Origin: Craspedostauros australis
Lineage: Eukaryota > Bacillariophyta > Bacillariophyceae > Mastogloiales > Achnanthaceae
Direction: 5' to 3'
DNA: 64,000 nt
Assembly (NCBI GenBank): GCA_026770025.1
Contig: JAMXDE010000009.1
Location: 838,501 to 902,500 of the forward strand
A model generated the notes under the pieces. The model saw only the letters and a program-made list of their open reading frames with translations. It searched no databases and had not been told where the DNA came from. The translations under genes were made by a program, and so were the position numbers. Shown piece by piece: positions 1 through 9,250 of this stretch (position 1 is its first letter; each line of letters begins with the position of its first letter).

Positions 1-912
1 GGCGCAACCGCAAAAAGTGAGGCTGTCGCACCAACATCAAACATTGATGGAGTGGTAGACTCTAGAGCATTGGTAGGATTGTGGTCTGGTATCGGAGCCC
101 GTTTCTCTCCGGAGAGATTAGTGGAAGATTCTGCTCTATTTGGCTCTGCTACAACTGTTCGTTGCAGCACTGTATGCGGTACCACACACAATTCATGGGA
201 CAGCGCGTTGATGAGACGGCCGAGGTATAGGTAGTAGTCAACATCGTTGTGCATCTCTCTAAAGATCCAGGAGGCGAGATAGCCACGAAGACGAGCAACA
301 CGAACTGACGCCACCAATCCATACGGCAAAGGGCTCGTAGCGTGCCGACTCCGACCTGTACTCTACACCGAATCGTAAAATTCCACGAAGTCAAGCACAT
401 CACTTTGGACCTATCTGACTAAACCAGGGAATTTGGAATTCTCTGACGTCGAATTCAACTTCAACATCTACGTTGTTCCAAGTACGAAACGTGCGTACAC
501 TGATTTCCAAACATGCGATGTGACTCTTGCAAAGTCTGTCCCTCCATCCGATAAACTTTCCACACAACCACGGCGCCAAAAAGAAGATCCGACAACCTGT
601 GTTGTGTGTGTCTGTGGTTTTCCACGCACGTTCTTTTCTGCGATTCTGCAGACTTTTGTGGTTGACGATCCGCAGAAACTGGCGTCACAATTTGCAGTTC
701 TGCACCCTCCTGATTCCTCCGATCTTCTTGGCCTCCCTTGTTGTCTGTCTTCATTGCACATCAGGACATAATTGCAGCAACAGCAACAGCAACAACATTC
801 CAAGCACCTATTATATCTCTTTGGTTTGAATAAGATCTCAAACAGCCACCAGCAAGCGACGAAGCAGCAAGCCAAGCACATCAGACACAACCGCACACGC
901 AAAAACAGAACA
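1..912. other. left-edge region and upstream region of the tryptophan synthase gene
   Basis: No supportable gene is seen here. A frame open from base 1 to a stop at 232-234 could be the 3' end of a gene lying to the left, but it has no recognisable motif. A CAG/CAA trinucleotide run at about 772-796 precedes the tryptophan synthase start and is probably promoter or 5' UTR. Confidence 0.5.
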
Positions 913-3900
913 ATGAAGATCACGGCACTCTCCCTCTGGTTGGGATGCATCGCATCCAGCACGACCGCATTCTCGGCGCTTTCCTCCGCATCCAAATCTG
1001 CTGGACGCATGGCAGGACGCTCTGCTGGGGCACGATCGCTGTCCTTCGCCAGCGCCAACGTTGCTGGAGAGTCCCGCACCAAGCTCTCCGTTGCATCCGC
1101 AGACATCACCGCCATTGCGGACATGCAGCGCGGCATCGATGGACGCATCGAGGAAGCCTTTGCGGCTGCCAAGGAGAAGGGCGAGGCTGCGTTTGTCACT
1201 TTCATCACTGCGGGATACCCCACTGCCGAAGGTACGGTCATCCATCAGCAATCGATATTCCAGTGTAGTAGAGCAGAGTGAAGTGCAATGGAGTGGAGTG
1301 CACGAGATGGTGTTGCCTTGAATGAATTGGCAGATGGAACGACGGTTGGATGGATAGATGAATGCATGCATGGGTAGTGCAGCTGGTTGGCTGTTGGCAT
1401 GCCTGTCCGCATGCTTGCTTGCTTGCTTGCTTGGGTTGACCAAGTGATGGAGAATCGCAGAAGTGAACGTTGGAAATGCCTCAGCATCTGCCAAGCCAAC
1501 TCCAAAAGTGTTTCAAATACAAACACGTAGATCGTAATTCTCAAACACCTGCTGCTCTCTCCGTCCATTCATTTATTCCTCCCCATCTCTTCATCTATCG
1601 ATGGGCGGCTGTATCATGACTTTGCCGGCACCAATTCAATGGCGACCGACTTCATCGTTGTCACCACCACCACCAACGACATCGACAAATGTTCACAATC
1701 TGGACCTTCCCATTCCTGACATGGAAACTTGGATCTCGAATGCCATGGCATGCTACGCCATACCACACCTCTCGTGCAATGCAATGCGTGTCACATTCGA
1801 ACCTGAAAATCATGCGGCCAATGATGCACAACCAATATTGCTGCAAATGCACTCGATCCACAACATCAAATTGATCGACTCCAACAAACAAATGAATGGA
1901 TGAATGATTTGAATTTTCGATTGACACCAAATCGGCACATCGCACCCAATCACACCAAACACTTCGTTGAAATACATCCCATCATATTGCAACAGACACG
2001 CCATCCATCCTGCTTGCCATGCAAGAAGGAGGTGCCGCTGTCATCGAATTGGGAGTTCCGTACACTGACCCACAGGCCGATGGGGCAACAATTCAGCACA
2101 CCAACCAGGTCGCTATCAAGAACGGAACCTCCGAGATCTCGCAGTGCCTGGACATGGTCAAGAAGGCGCGTGAGATGGGACTCACCGTCCCGGTCGTCCT
2201 CATGGGGTACTACAACCCGTTCTTCCAGCTGGGCGTAGAGAAGCTCTGCGAGGATACCAAGGCAGCTGGCGCCGATGGTTTCATTGTAGTTGACCTCCCA
2301 CCGGAGGAGGCCATCGATCTCAATCAGGCCTGCGGAAAGCACGGTCTCTCCAATATCCCGCTTGTCGCACCAACCAGCAGCGACAAGCGCATTAAATCGC
2401 TTGCCGACACTGCCTCTACATTCATGTACTGCGTCTCCGTGGCCGGTGTCACCGGTGCTCGCGATGAGCTGCCAGCAGACCTCGATGAATTCGTCTCCCG
2501 CGTGCGTGCCCAGACGGATCTCCCGCTCGCTGTTGGCTTCGGAATCTCCAATCCAGGCATGGTCAATGGAGTCGCCAACCTCGCGGATGGAGTCGTCGTC
2601 GGCAGCGCCATCCTGAATGCCATGGATGACGTCGGCGCTGATGGCAGTACCGAGGAACGCGCCGAGGCCGTGCGTGCTAAGGTCGCCGAGCTCGTCACCG
2701 GTACCAAGCAGGCCGCCGATGCCAAATACCAGGCCACCACATTGGGCAAGTCGCCAGAAGCCTTCGATGCGCCAAGCAACATCAAGCGATTCGGTGAATT
2801 CGGTGGCCAGTACATTCCAGAGACACTTGCGGTTGCCTTTGAGGAAATCGAGGAGGCGTACGCAGAGGTGTCCAACGACCCAGAGTTCCAGGCAGAGCTC
2901 ATGCGTTACCGCAAGGATTTCATCGGAGGCCCAACCCCATTGCACAAGGCGGAGCGTTTGACCGAGATGGCGGGAGGTGCCACCATCTGGCTGAAGCGTG
3001 AGGATTTGGCACACACCGGTGCCCACAAGATCAACAACGCCATCGGCCAAGCTTTGTTGGCCAAGCGTCTTGGAAAGCCACGCATCATCGCCGAGACCGG
3101 TGCCGGACAGCACGGTGTCGCCACCGCCACTGTCTGCGCCATGCTCGGGCTGGAGTGCATCGTCTACATGGGCGCCGTCGACTGCGAGAGACAGAAGCTG
3201 AACGTCTTCCGCATGAACACCCTGGGTGCCAAGGTCGTCCCGGTCCAGGCCGGACAGCGAACGCTCAAGGACGCTATCAACGAGGCCATGCGCGACTGGG
3301 TCACCAACGTCCGCGACACCCACTACCTCATCGGATCCGCCGTCGGGCCACACCCATTCCCAACCATCGTGCGTGACTTCCAGGCCGTCATCGGAAAGGA
3401 GATCAAGCAGCAATTCCATGAGAAGGAGGGACGTCTCCCAGACGCCATCGTTGCTTGCGTCGGTGGCGGATCCAATGCGATCGGCGCCTTCTACCCATTC
3501 GTCGAGGATGAGAGCGTGGCCCTGCACGGTGCCGAGGCCGCCGGCAAGGGCATCGAGTTCGACGAAGAGCATTGCGCCACACTCACAGTTGGTACGCCAG
3601 GTATCCTGCAGGGTGCCAGAACCTACATCATCCAGGAGAAGTCCGGACAGACACAAAACACCCAGTCCATCTCCGCCGGTTTGGACTACCCAGGAGTCGG
3701 ACCAGAGCACGCCTACCTGAAGGCCAGCGGTCGCGCCAGCTACGTTGGAGTGACCGACAAGGAGGCACTGGAGGGATTCAAGATGATGTGCGAGTACGAA
3801 GGTATCATCCCAGCTCTTGAGACATCTCACGCGATCTACCACGCCATCCAGCTCGCCAAGGAGCTCGGTCCAGACAAGCACCTCGTCATCAACATGTCCG

Positions 3901-3956
3901 GTCGCGGTGACAAGGACATGCCGCAAGTTGCCAAGCTGATGGGCGTCGAAGTGTAA
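913..3956 (+). CDS. TRPAB: tryptophan synthase alpha-beta fusion, plastid-targeted
   Basis: Catalyses the last two steps of tryptophan synthesis: the alpha domain cleaves indole-3-glycerol phosphate and the beta domain condenses indole with serine using PLP. Two exons, 913-1231 and 1996-3956, give 759 residues. The split Asp codon restores the TrpA motif [17 protein letters not shown], which supports the splice. Residues 1-27 are a signal peptide ending SSTTAF, the A/T-F cleavage motif of secondary red plastids, so import into the stroma is likely. The alpha domain (about 70-345) holds [14 protein letters not shown]. The beta domain (about 365-759) holds [15 protein letters not shown] with the PLP lysine near 451, ETGAGQHG, and the GGGSNA phosphate loop. 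The alpha-then-beta order in one chain is the one found in fungi and stramenopile algae. The 764-bp intron is long for this window. All key residues appear intact. Confidence 0.95.
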
Positions 3957-4403
3957 GGTCTGTGTGCTTGCGTGCGAGCATTTGTCGTCATCTGTTGGCG
4001 TTCCACCCGAAGCGAAAGGCAATAGGCAACAAACAAGGAGCGCGGCGCAACAGAACACGACGTAAAAATGAGGAACTCTTCCTGCAATAGTGCATTTATA
4101 CAATTACGCAGTGATGGGTCTGCTTGTTTTGATGAATGTCGCGAGTACATACAGTGCAGTGAACATGGTGCTGAAGCTCTTGCGCGCAAGCATGTATGTT
4201 GGTAAGCGATGCGAGACTGCCATGTGGTGTCATACACACACTTCGTCCCATCTTTCGTCCAGAAGTGGTTGCCTCTGTGATCGATTGTTCGGTGTGAGTG
4301 TGCGATCGTCGCAATCCATCTGCATAGTACTTGTTGTACTCGTATGTTTGGTCGAACGATGACAGGGAACTTTGTGCAAATGGGAGATCAGAAATATCCC
4401 CAT

Positions 4404-4442
<39 letters not shown>

Positions 4443-4507
4443 TCTACGCGCGCAATCACTCGTCCTCGGCGTGAATCATCCCGCGCTCCACCTGCAGCAA
4501 AGAGCGT
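3957..4507. other. convergent intergenic region
   Basis: Lies between the 3' ends of the tryptophan synthase and the small membrane protein gene. It contains an AG microsatellite; nothing else is recognisable. Confidence 0.6.
4406..4439. repeat. (AG)n microsatellite
   Basis: Seventeen uninterrupted AG dinucleotides read directly from the sequence, about 70 bp downstream of the stop codon of the minus-strand small membrane protein gene, so possibly in its 3' UTR or terminator region. Confidence 0.95.
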
Positions 4508-4780
4508 TCATTTGTTGGACGACTTGGGAGGTGGTGACGGTTCCAACGACGGTGGCGACGACGTGGAGGATCGCATGACTACCTTGAAGACGGCGACGCT
4601 GAGCGTGAGCACAGCCGCGCCAATCGCAACGCTCCCCAACCTGCGACGCCATTTGACGATGAAGCTCTCGTGACGTTCCCTGTACCCCGCGAGTTCTTCG
4701 TAGTCCATCATCTTGCCAGCCGCAAATCCAGCCAGGAAGACGAAGGAATGGGAGAGGAACAGAGACTTGGCGGAAACCAT
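4508..4780 (-). CDS. small two-pass membrane protein, unknown function
   Basis: A 90-residue single-exon ORF beginning MVSAKSLFLSHSFVFLAGFA. Two hydrophobic segments (about 5-23 and 49-68) are separated by a charged loop containing MMDYEELAGYRERHESF and then a basic patch KWRRR. The tail is Ser/Pro-rich. The hairpin layout with a charged loop is organised enough to look like a real small membrane protein, and I believe similar short proteins occur in other stramenopiles, but this was not searched. An in-frame ATG lies upstream at 4909, but the added 43 residues show no features, so the inner start is preferred. Function and compartment are unknown. Confidence 0.6.
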   Translation of the reverse strand: MVSAKSLFLSHSFVFLAGFAAGKMMDYEELAGYRERHESFIVKWRRRLGSVAIGAAVLTLSVAVFKVVMRSSTSSPPSLEPSPPPKSSNK

Positions 4781-5647
4781 GGCGGAAGGAGAGTGCAGTA
4801 CTCTATTGTGCAGTGTAGTGGAGCGTGTGTCGAGCAGAGCGCTTTGACCGGCACGAATAGGAAGATTCGAAAGGGAGGGGATGATTCTGTGTTTACGATC
4901 TATGAACACATCTCAAGAACTGAAGTGTGAGTACGGACGATCCATGGGTGTGGATCGGCGACAAGAAGAGTGGAGGGCCAAGAACCACCAAAAGGGAGCG
5001 TCCCTGTCCGAACGCAGATGCGTCCGACCAAATCAGGACTCCACCCGCGCGGGTCGTACGATCTATGGTAACTGGAATCTGTACTCGGATGGTTGCAATG
5101 TCTGGTTCTACTCTCTCGAGAGGGATGAAAGGTCCACTTCTCCATCCATTTACGCCTGGAGGACCCTACTTTGCCCTACTCTTACCTTCTCAGAGCATGC
5201 ATTGAGTAAAGCGTGTATCATACCACGCGATGTCCATTCACATATCTAGACTCAACTGAGAATACTATCTTGGCCACCAAACCACAAAATGAAGCCCCAA
5301 AGTCTGTCAGTCCACCGTGTGGCTGTTTTCATTTGCTGACGTCACACTATCAACGAAACAACACAAATCGATTGCCTTCTTCCGACACAACCGAGTGAAA
5401 TTTTCGTCGATTTGGCGAACATCAGTCATCCATGACGATCCGTGGTATTCATCTGTGCCTCTTTGTGTTCGCATGAAGACTGCGTCCAACAGACCCCGAA
5501 GATCACTACAGTCATCACAGAGTCGCCCTCACAACCACAAATAAACCAGAAGCGCGCCATTCAAGAGAGCACCATCACTTCTGCATACTCGTACACTCGC
5601 TCGTGCACGTAGTCGCACACATACCAAGTCAAGAGAAGTGCTGAAGG
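4781..5647. other. divergent intergenic region
   Basis: Contains the upstream regions of the minus-strand small membrane protein and the plus-strand CacyBP-like gene. Only short overlapping frames are present; nothing looks coding. Confidence 0.5.
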
Positions 5648-6640
5648 ATGGCGGCCGCCACGACTCCGCAATCGCAGGAACGGCTGCTGGATGCAGAGGC
5701 GATCGAGACCGCGATGGCCGGCATCACCCGACCGACGGCGAAGATGCATCTGGAGGCCTTGGTCAAGAAGCTCAAGCGCGAAGCAGATGCTCTGAAGCGC
5801 ATGGAGGCCAGCGCCAGCAAGTCCGAGGCGGATAGCGATGCCAAAGCATCGTCGGCAGACCAGCAGGATGTGGCAGCACCATCTGCAGCAGCAGCACCGG
5901 CCAAGGTGATGCAGCCAATCGCAAAGACATCCGTCAAGTACACCAACATCGATCGATTCGCCTTCGATGCAGGAAGCTCCACCGCCAAGTTCGTCACGCT
6001 GTACATCGATCTGGCAGGTGTGGGAAGCCTCGACAAGGACAAGGTCCAGTGCAACTTCCAAACGGATTCCTTCGACTTGGTGGTGCATGACCTCGACGGT
6101 AAGTCCTACCGTCTCGTGCAGACATGCTTGGAGAAGGACATCCAACCCGACAAATCCCTCATCAAGATCAAGCCTAACAAGATCCTCGTGAAGTTGGCCA
6201 AGTGCGAGAGCACAGGAGAGTACGCCTCCGGATACGACTATTGGTCCAAGTTGTCGGACCCCAAGAAGAAGGGACCACAGCGCAACAAGGATAATCCTTC
6301 GGCCGGCATCATGGACATGATGAAGGACATGTACAATTCGGGCGATGAGAAGACACGCCAAATGATCGGCGAGACCATGATGAAGCAGCGGGAAGGCAAG
6401 CTGGGCAGTGGTATGGGTGGCATGGGCGGAATGGGAGGTATGGGCGCCATGGGTGGCATGGGCGGAATGGGCGCTATGGCAGGTCTGGGTGGCATGGGAG
6501 GCATGGAGGGCCTCGACGATATCAAAAAGCAGCTCGGGGAGCTGGAAAGCTCAGGTGTGACTTTCGATGACAGCGACAGCGATGACAGCCTCTTGGATGG
6601 CATTGACGACGACGATGATGACGACAGTGATGACGAGTAG
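5648..6640 (+). CDS. CACYBP: CacyBP/SIP-like co-chaperone (CS and SGS domains)
   Basis: 330 residues, one exon. Residues 1-60 are a helical, charged N-terminal segment like the SIP dimerisation hairpin. A low-complexity linker is followed by a CS domain at about 95-185 (VKYTNIDRFAFD, FVTLYIDLAGVG, FDLVVHDLDGKSYRL, SLIKIKPNKILVKL) and an SGS-like segment at about 190-250 (YDYWSKLSDPKKKGP, NPSAGIMDMMKDMY, DEKTRQMIGETM). In animals the family links Siah E3 ligase to SCF and binds S100 proteins and Hsp90; here a cytosolic or nuclear adaptor role in ubiquitination or chaperoning is inferred. Unusual: residues 254-287 are a Gly-Met repeat and 308-330 an acidic Asp/Ser tail, neither expected in a typical CacyBP. 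The start at 5648 is the first ATG in frame. Confidence 0.85.
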   Translation: MAAATTPQSQERLLDAEAIETAMAGITRPTAKMHLEALVKKLKREADALKRMEASASKSEADSDAKASSADQQDVAAPSAAAAPAKVMQPIAKTSVKYTNIDRFAFDAGSSTAKFVTLYIDLAGVGSLDKDKVQCNFQTDSFDLVVHDLDGKSYRLVQTCLEKDIQPDKSLIKIKPNKILVKLAKCESTGEYASGYDYWSKLSDPKKKGPQRNKDNPSAGIMDMMKDMYNSGDEKTRQMIGETMMKQREGKLGSGMGGMGGMGGMGAMGGMGGMGAMAGLGGMGGMEGLDDIKKQLGELESSGVTFDDSDSDDSLLDGIDDDDDDDSDDE

Positions 6641-7378
6641 GGTGTTGGTACTCTGCAACGCTTTCGCATACTCTGCGTCAGGATAGAGCGAGCGCTACAC
6701 AATGCAATTCTACAGATGTTATTGTCGTGCATGCCGGAGTACACCAAATGTAGAGCGAGCGTACTCGATCGCTACTCGTTGGCGCCGCAGGGTTCCAAGC
6801 TGAACGATGGGAGCGACAGCGAACCGACACGCCAACACGATATGATTAGTCCAGGAACGAGCTGGGGACGAGTCTCAATGCCAGTCCAATGAAAGAATCA
6901 GGTCAGGAGAGCAGCCAGGCACGATACACAGGCAGAAGACCTGTACTCAGTAGGCCTGCACTCAGTACACCTACAATTAGTAGACCAACATTAAGCAAGC
7001 AAACAAACCAACCAATACGCAGGAGTAAAATCAAGGTTGCACTGGTATGAGTTGTACGTGTACGGCTACGGTCAGCGCGGCAAGGAGAATGCTCATCGCA
7101 ACTCGTGGTATCTGCTCGTGCACGATCGTGGCGAGTCACGGATGTCATCACCATTCGCGTTCAATTTGGCGCCAAATTTCTGCCACCACAAACCACCACC
7201 AAAAGATACCAGCCTGCAGCCATCAAAGATGATGTGCCGCGATCCTCTTGCGATGGCTCTCAATTCGCATTCGACATCAGAGAGCAGAACAAGCAAGACG
7301 GCGCAACATTTTACTCAGATGAAAATCGGGACGCCCGGTCATTGGAAGAAACGAAAGAAGCGCTTTCCAGACTGCAGC
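6641..7378. other. intergenic region with a degenerate tandem repeat
   Basis: Upstream region of the SET-domain gene. The frame of that gene stays open upstream to about 7037, but the protein-like signal begins at the ATG at 7379. It holds a four-unit 15-bp repeat at 6940-6999. Confidence 0.5.
6940..6999. repeat. four-copy 15-bp degenerate tandem repeat
   Basis: Four adjacent 15-mers starting at 6940, 6955, 6970 and 6985 (cctgtactcagtagg, cctgcactcagtaca, cctacaattagtaga, ccaacattaagcaag). Units 1 and 2 differ at three positions and units 3 and 4 drift further, as if the array is decaying. Confidence 0.7.
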
Positions 7379-8704
7379 ATGGCGAACGCTGCGACCATCG
7401 GCCAATGCTTCCGTTTGCGATGCTTGCTTCGCGCATGGGTGATCGCGTCTCTGTGGATGGCCCATCATGCAGCAGCATTTACGGTGACTCACCTGCCGTC
7501 TGTTGTTGTACAGAAGCAGCGGGGATGCCATCCGGACTGCTTTCGTCGCCGGAAGGTCACGTCCCGACAATCACCGGGTCGTCAGCAATCCGTATTGTCA
7601 TCCAACCCCGCCAATTTCGATGCGGATCGACTGCGGAATCTTCTGCGCATCGAGATCACGAACGATATGCTTCAAAGCGTTGAGCTTCCGCGTGGAGCTT
7701 CCAGCGTGGCCTTCCCTTTCGCACAAGATGAAGCAACTGATGATGCCGGCCTCCATCCTGATGATATTCCTGGTGGTGACGACAACGATGCTCGCAGTCT
7801 GCAGCAATCTCGGCGGCGACAGTGTCTCCAAATTATGTTGACAAGGTGGACAACAATACTTCAACCCTACCTCGGGAACAACACGTGGGTCGCCTCCAGT
7901 ACGATTCCGAGCGCGGGTTTGGGATTGTTCGCAGCACGATCTTTCCAAGCGGGAGAAATCATCACTTGCTATCCGGGCGACGGACTCTTGTTGGACACGC
8001 ATCCGACCGATGCCTCCGATGACGACGAGTACGGCGACAGTAAACGTGGTGACGATGGAAACGAGGGCGGAACAGTTGGCACGCAAGAGGGCAGTAGCTC
8101 TGTGGACGACAACAGCGACGTGGACTTCGACTTCGACTATGACGACGCCTCCATAGATTTGGATTCGATTGAATGGGATGGAACGATTGATGATGCATCG
8201 AGAGAAGTGCTATGGACGCCAAGAGTCTTCGGCAGCGACGGGGCCATTCCAATCCAAGCACAACGCATGCAAATCGAGGATTTCAGCCTTTCGGTGTGCG
8301 ACGATTATTCCATCGTCGCCCTACCGTCTCTAGGCGCGATGGAGACGCCCGTCGAATCAGATGAGAAACTTCATGAAGACTCCTGCTATGCTGGCCATTT
8401 TGCGAATGACGGCACTTCATTGCAAGCCAACGGTGGATCTGTCTCTTCGTACGTGATTGCATCTAACGATGCGGCCAATGCGATGCACACCAACATCGAC
8501 GATCGCCACATGGCGACGATTGCAACCTGTTCCATCGATGTTGGAGAAGAGGTATTCGTCACGTACGGCCCCGACTACTGGCTGGATTACAATGCTCGGA
8601 ATGACATCGCTACCGACACGGGCGTGAGCATGGAGATGGAATGGGATGATCAAACAGATGGAGATGGTGCCAGATGTGTTGGCAAAGGTTTTGGTTTTCG
8701 GTGA
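7379..8704 (+). CDS. SET-domain protein with plastid-type leader
   Basis: 441 residues from the ATG at 7379; the frame is open further upstream, but this start gives a basic n-region, a hydrophobic stretch and the junction HHAAAFT, matching a signal peptide plus a plastid A-F motif. SET landmarks: AGLGLFAARSFQAGEIITCYPGD at about 179-201 split by convention into GLGLFAA and GEIITCYPG; YAGHFANDG at about 337-345, replacing the usual RFxNHSC region; and GEEVFVTYGPDYW at about 389-401, the post-cofactor-loop strand. A long acidic insertion (about 202-275) separates the first and second motifs. SET proteins usually methylate lysines with S-adenosylmethionine. With this leader the substrate could be a plastid protein, but that is inference. 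Degenerate motifs leave open a non-catalytic role. Confidence 0.75.
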   Translation: MANAATIGQCFRLRCLLRAWVIASLWMAHHAAAFTVTHLPSVVVQKQRGCHPDCFRRRKVTSRQSPGRQQSVLSSNPANFDADRLRNLLRIEITNDMLQSVELPRGASSVAFPFAQDEATDDAGLHPDDIPGGDDNDARSLQQSRRRQCLQIMLTRWTTILQPYLGNNTWVASSTIPSAGLGLFAARSFQAGEIITCYPGDGLLLDTHPTDASDDDEYGDSKRGDDGNEGGTVGTQEGSSSVDDNSDVDFDFDYDDASIDLDSIEWDGTIDDASREVLWTPRVFGSDGAIPIQAQRMQIEDFSLSVCDDYSIVALPSLGAMETPVESDEKLHEDSCYAGHFANDGTSLQANGGSVSSYVIASNDAANAMHTNIDDRHMATIATCSIDVGEEVFVTYGPDYWLDYNARNDIATDTGVSMEMEWDDQTDGDGARCVGKGFGFR

Positions 8705-9250
8705 GACTTGTTTCGCACGAAAGAGTTCAAACTGTTGACCACTGGCAACACCTCGCTCTTGCATGCGTGTTCTCCATTCCGAGGAAAATCCCGCGCGCGA
8801 TCCACCGAGCTGCAGCAGGCACGTAGAGACACGCACAAGTTGTCTTCCATACGAGCTACATAAGAAAGGGATGGATATGTTAGGTTTGCAACTTATCTCA
8901 TCTCCAACTCTCACAAGGACTTGTACAGTTTGTGAAGGCGCTGCCCGAGTCAGAATGAATCTTCTTGTGGGGGCTTGGGTGCCCGCTGGGCGCCTTTCGG
9001 GTTCTGTGAGTCTGTCAGATGCAAGTCCATCCGGGCTCGAGGCATAGACCAACTCCAACTCCGACTCCGACTCCAGTGTCACTCCACAGTTTGCGTGTGC
9101 TTAAAGTGCAGCTGCGTTGCTTGTTCTAAGTGTTGCTCAGATTATCCAGTCATTGCTGTTGCATTCATCAAAATGCGGTGAGTGAGTGGACCAAGGCACA
9201 CGATTGCCTATCATCGCTGCTTACCGTCAGCGAATCTCTGGCTTTTCCGT
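8705..9250. other. convergent intergenic region
   Basis: Between the 3' ends of the SET-domain gene and the secreted hydrolase gene. I see no coding or RNA feature. Confidence 0.5.

Noticed and set aside
52-234. Short frame at the left edge
   Set aside because: It is open to the window start and could be a gene end, but no motif supports it.
1950-4103. 717-codon open frame antisense to tryptophan synthase
   Set aside because: It mirrors the codon structure of the real gene, shows no protein motif, and the sense strand encodes intact TrpA and TrpB motifs. Codon bias alone can keep the antisense frame open.
6903-7154. Minus-strand frame with pentapeptide-like LLxxG units
   Set aside because: The apparent peptide repeat is just the translation of the 15-bp tandem repeat. 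The frame has no other support.
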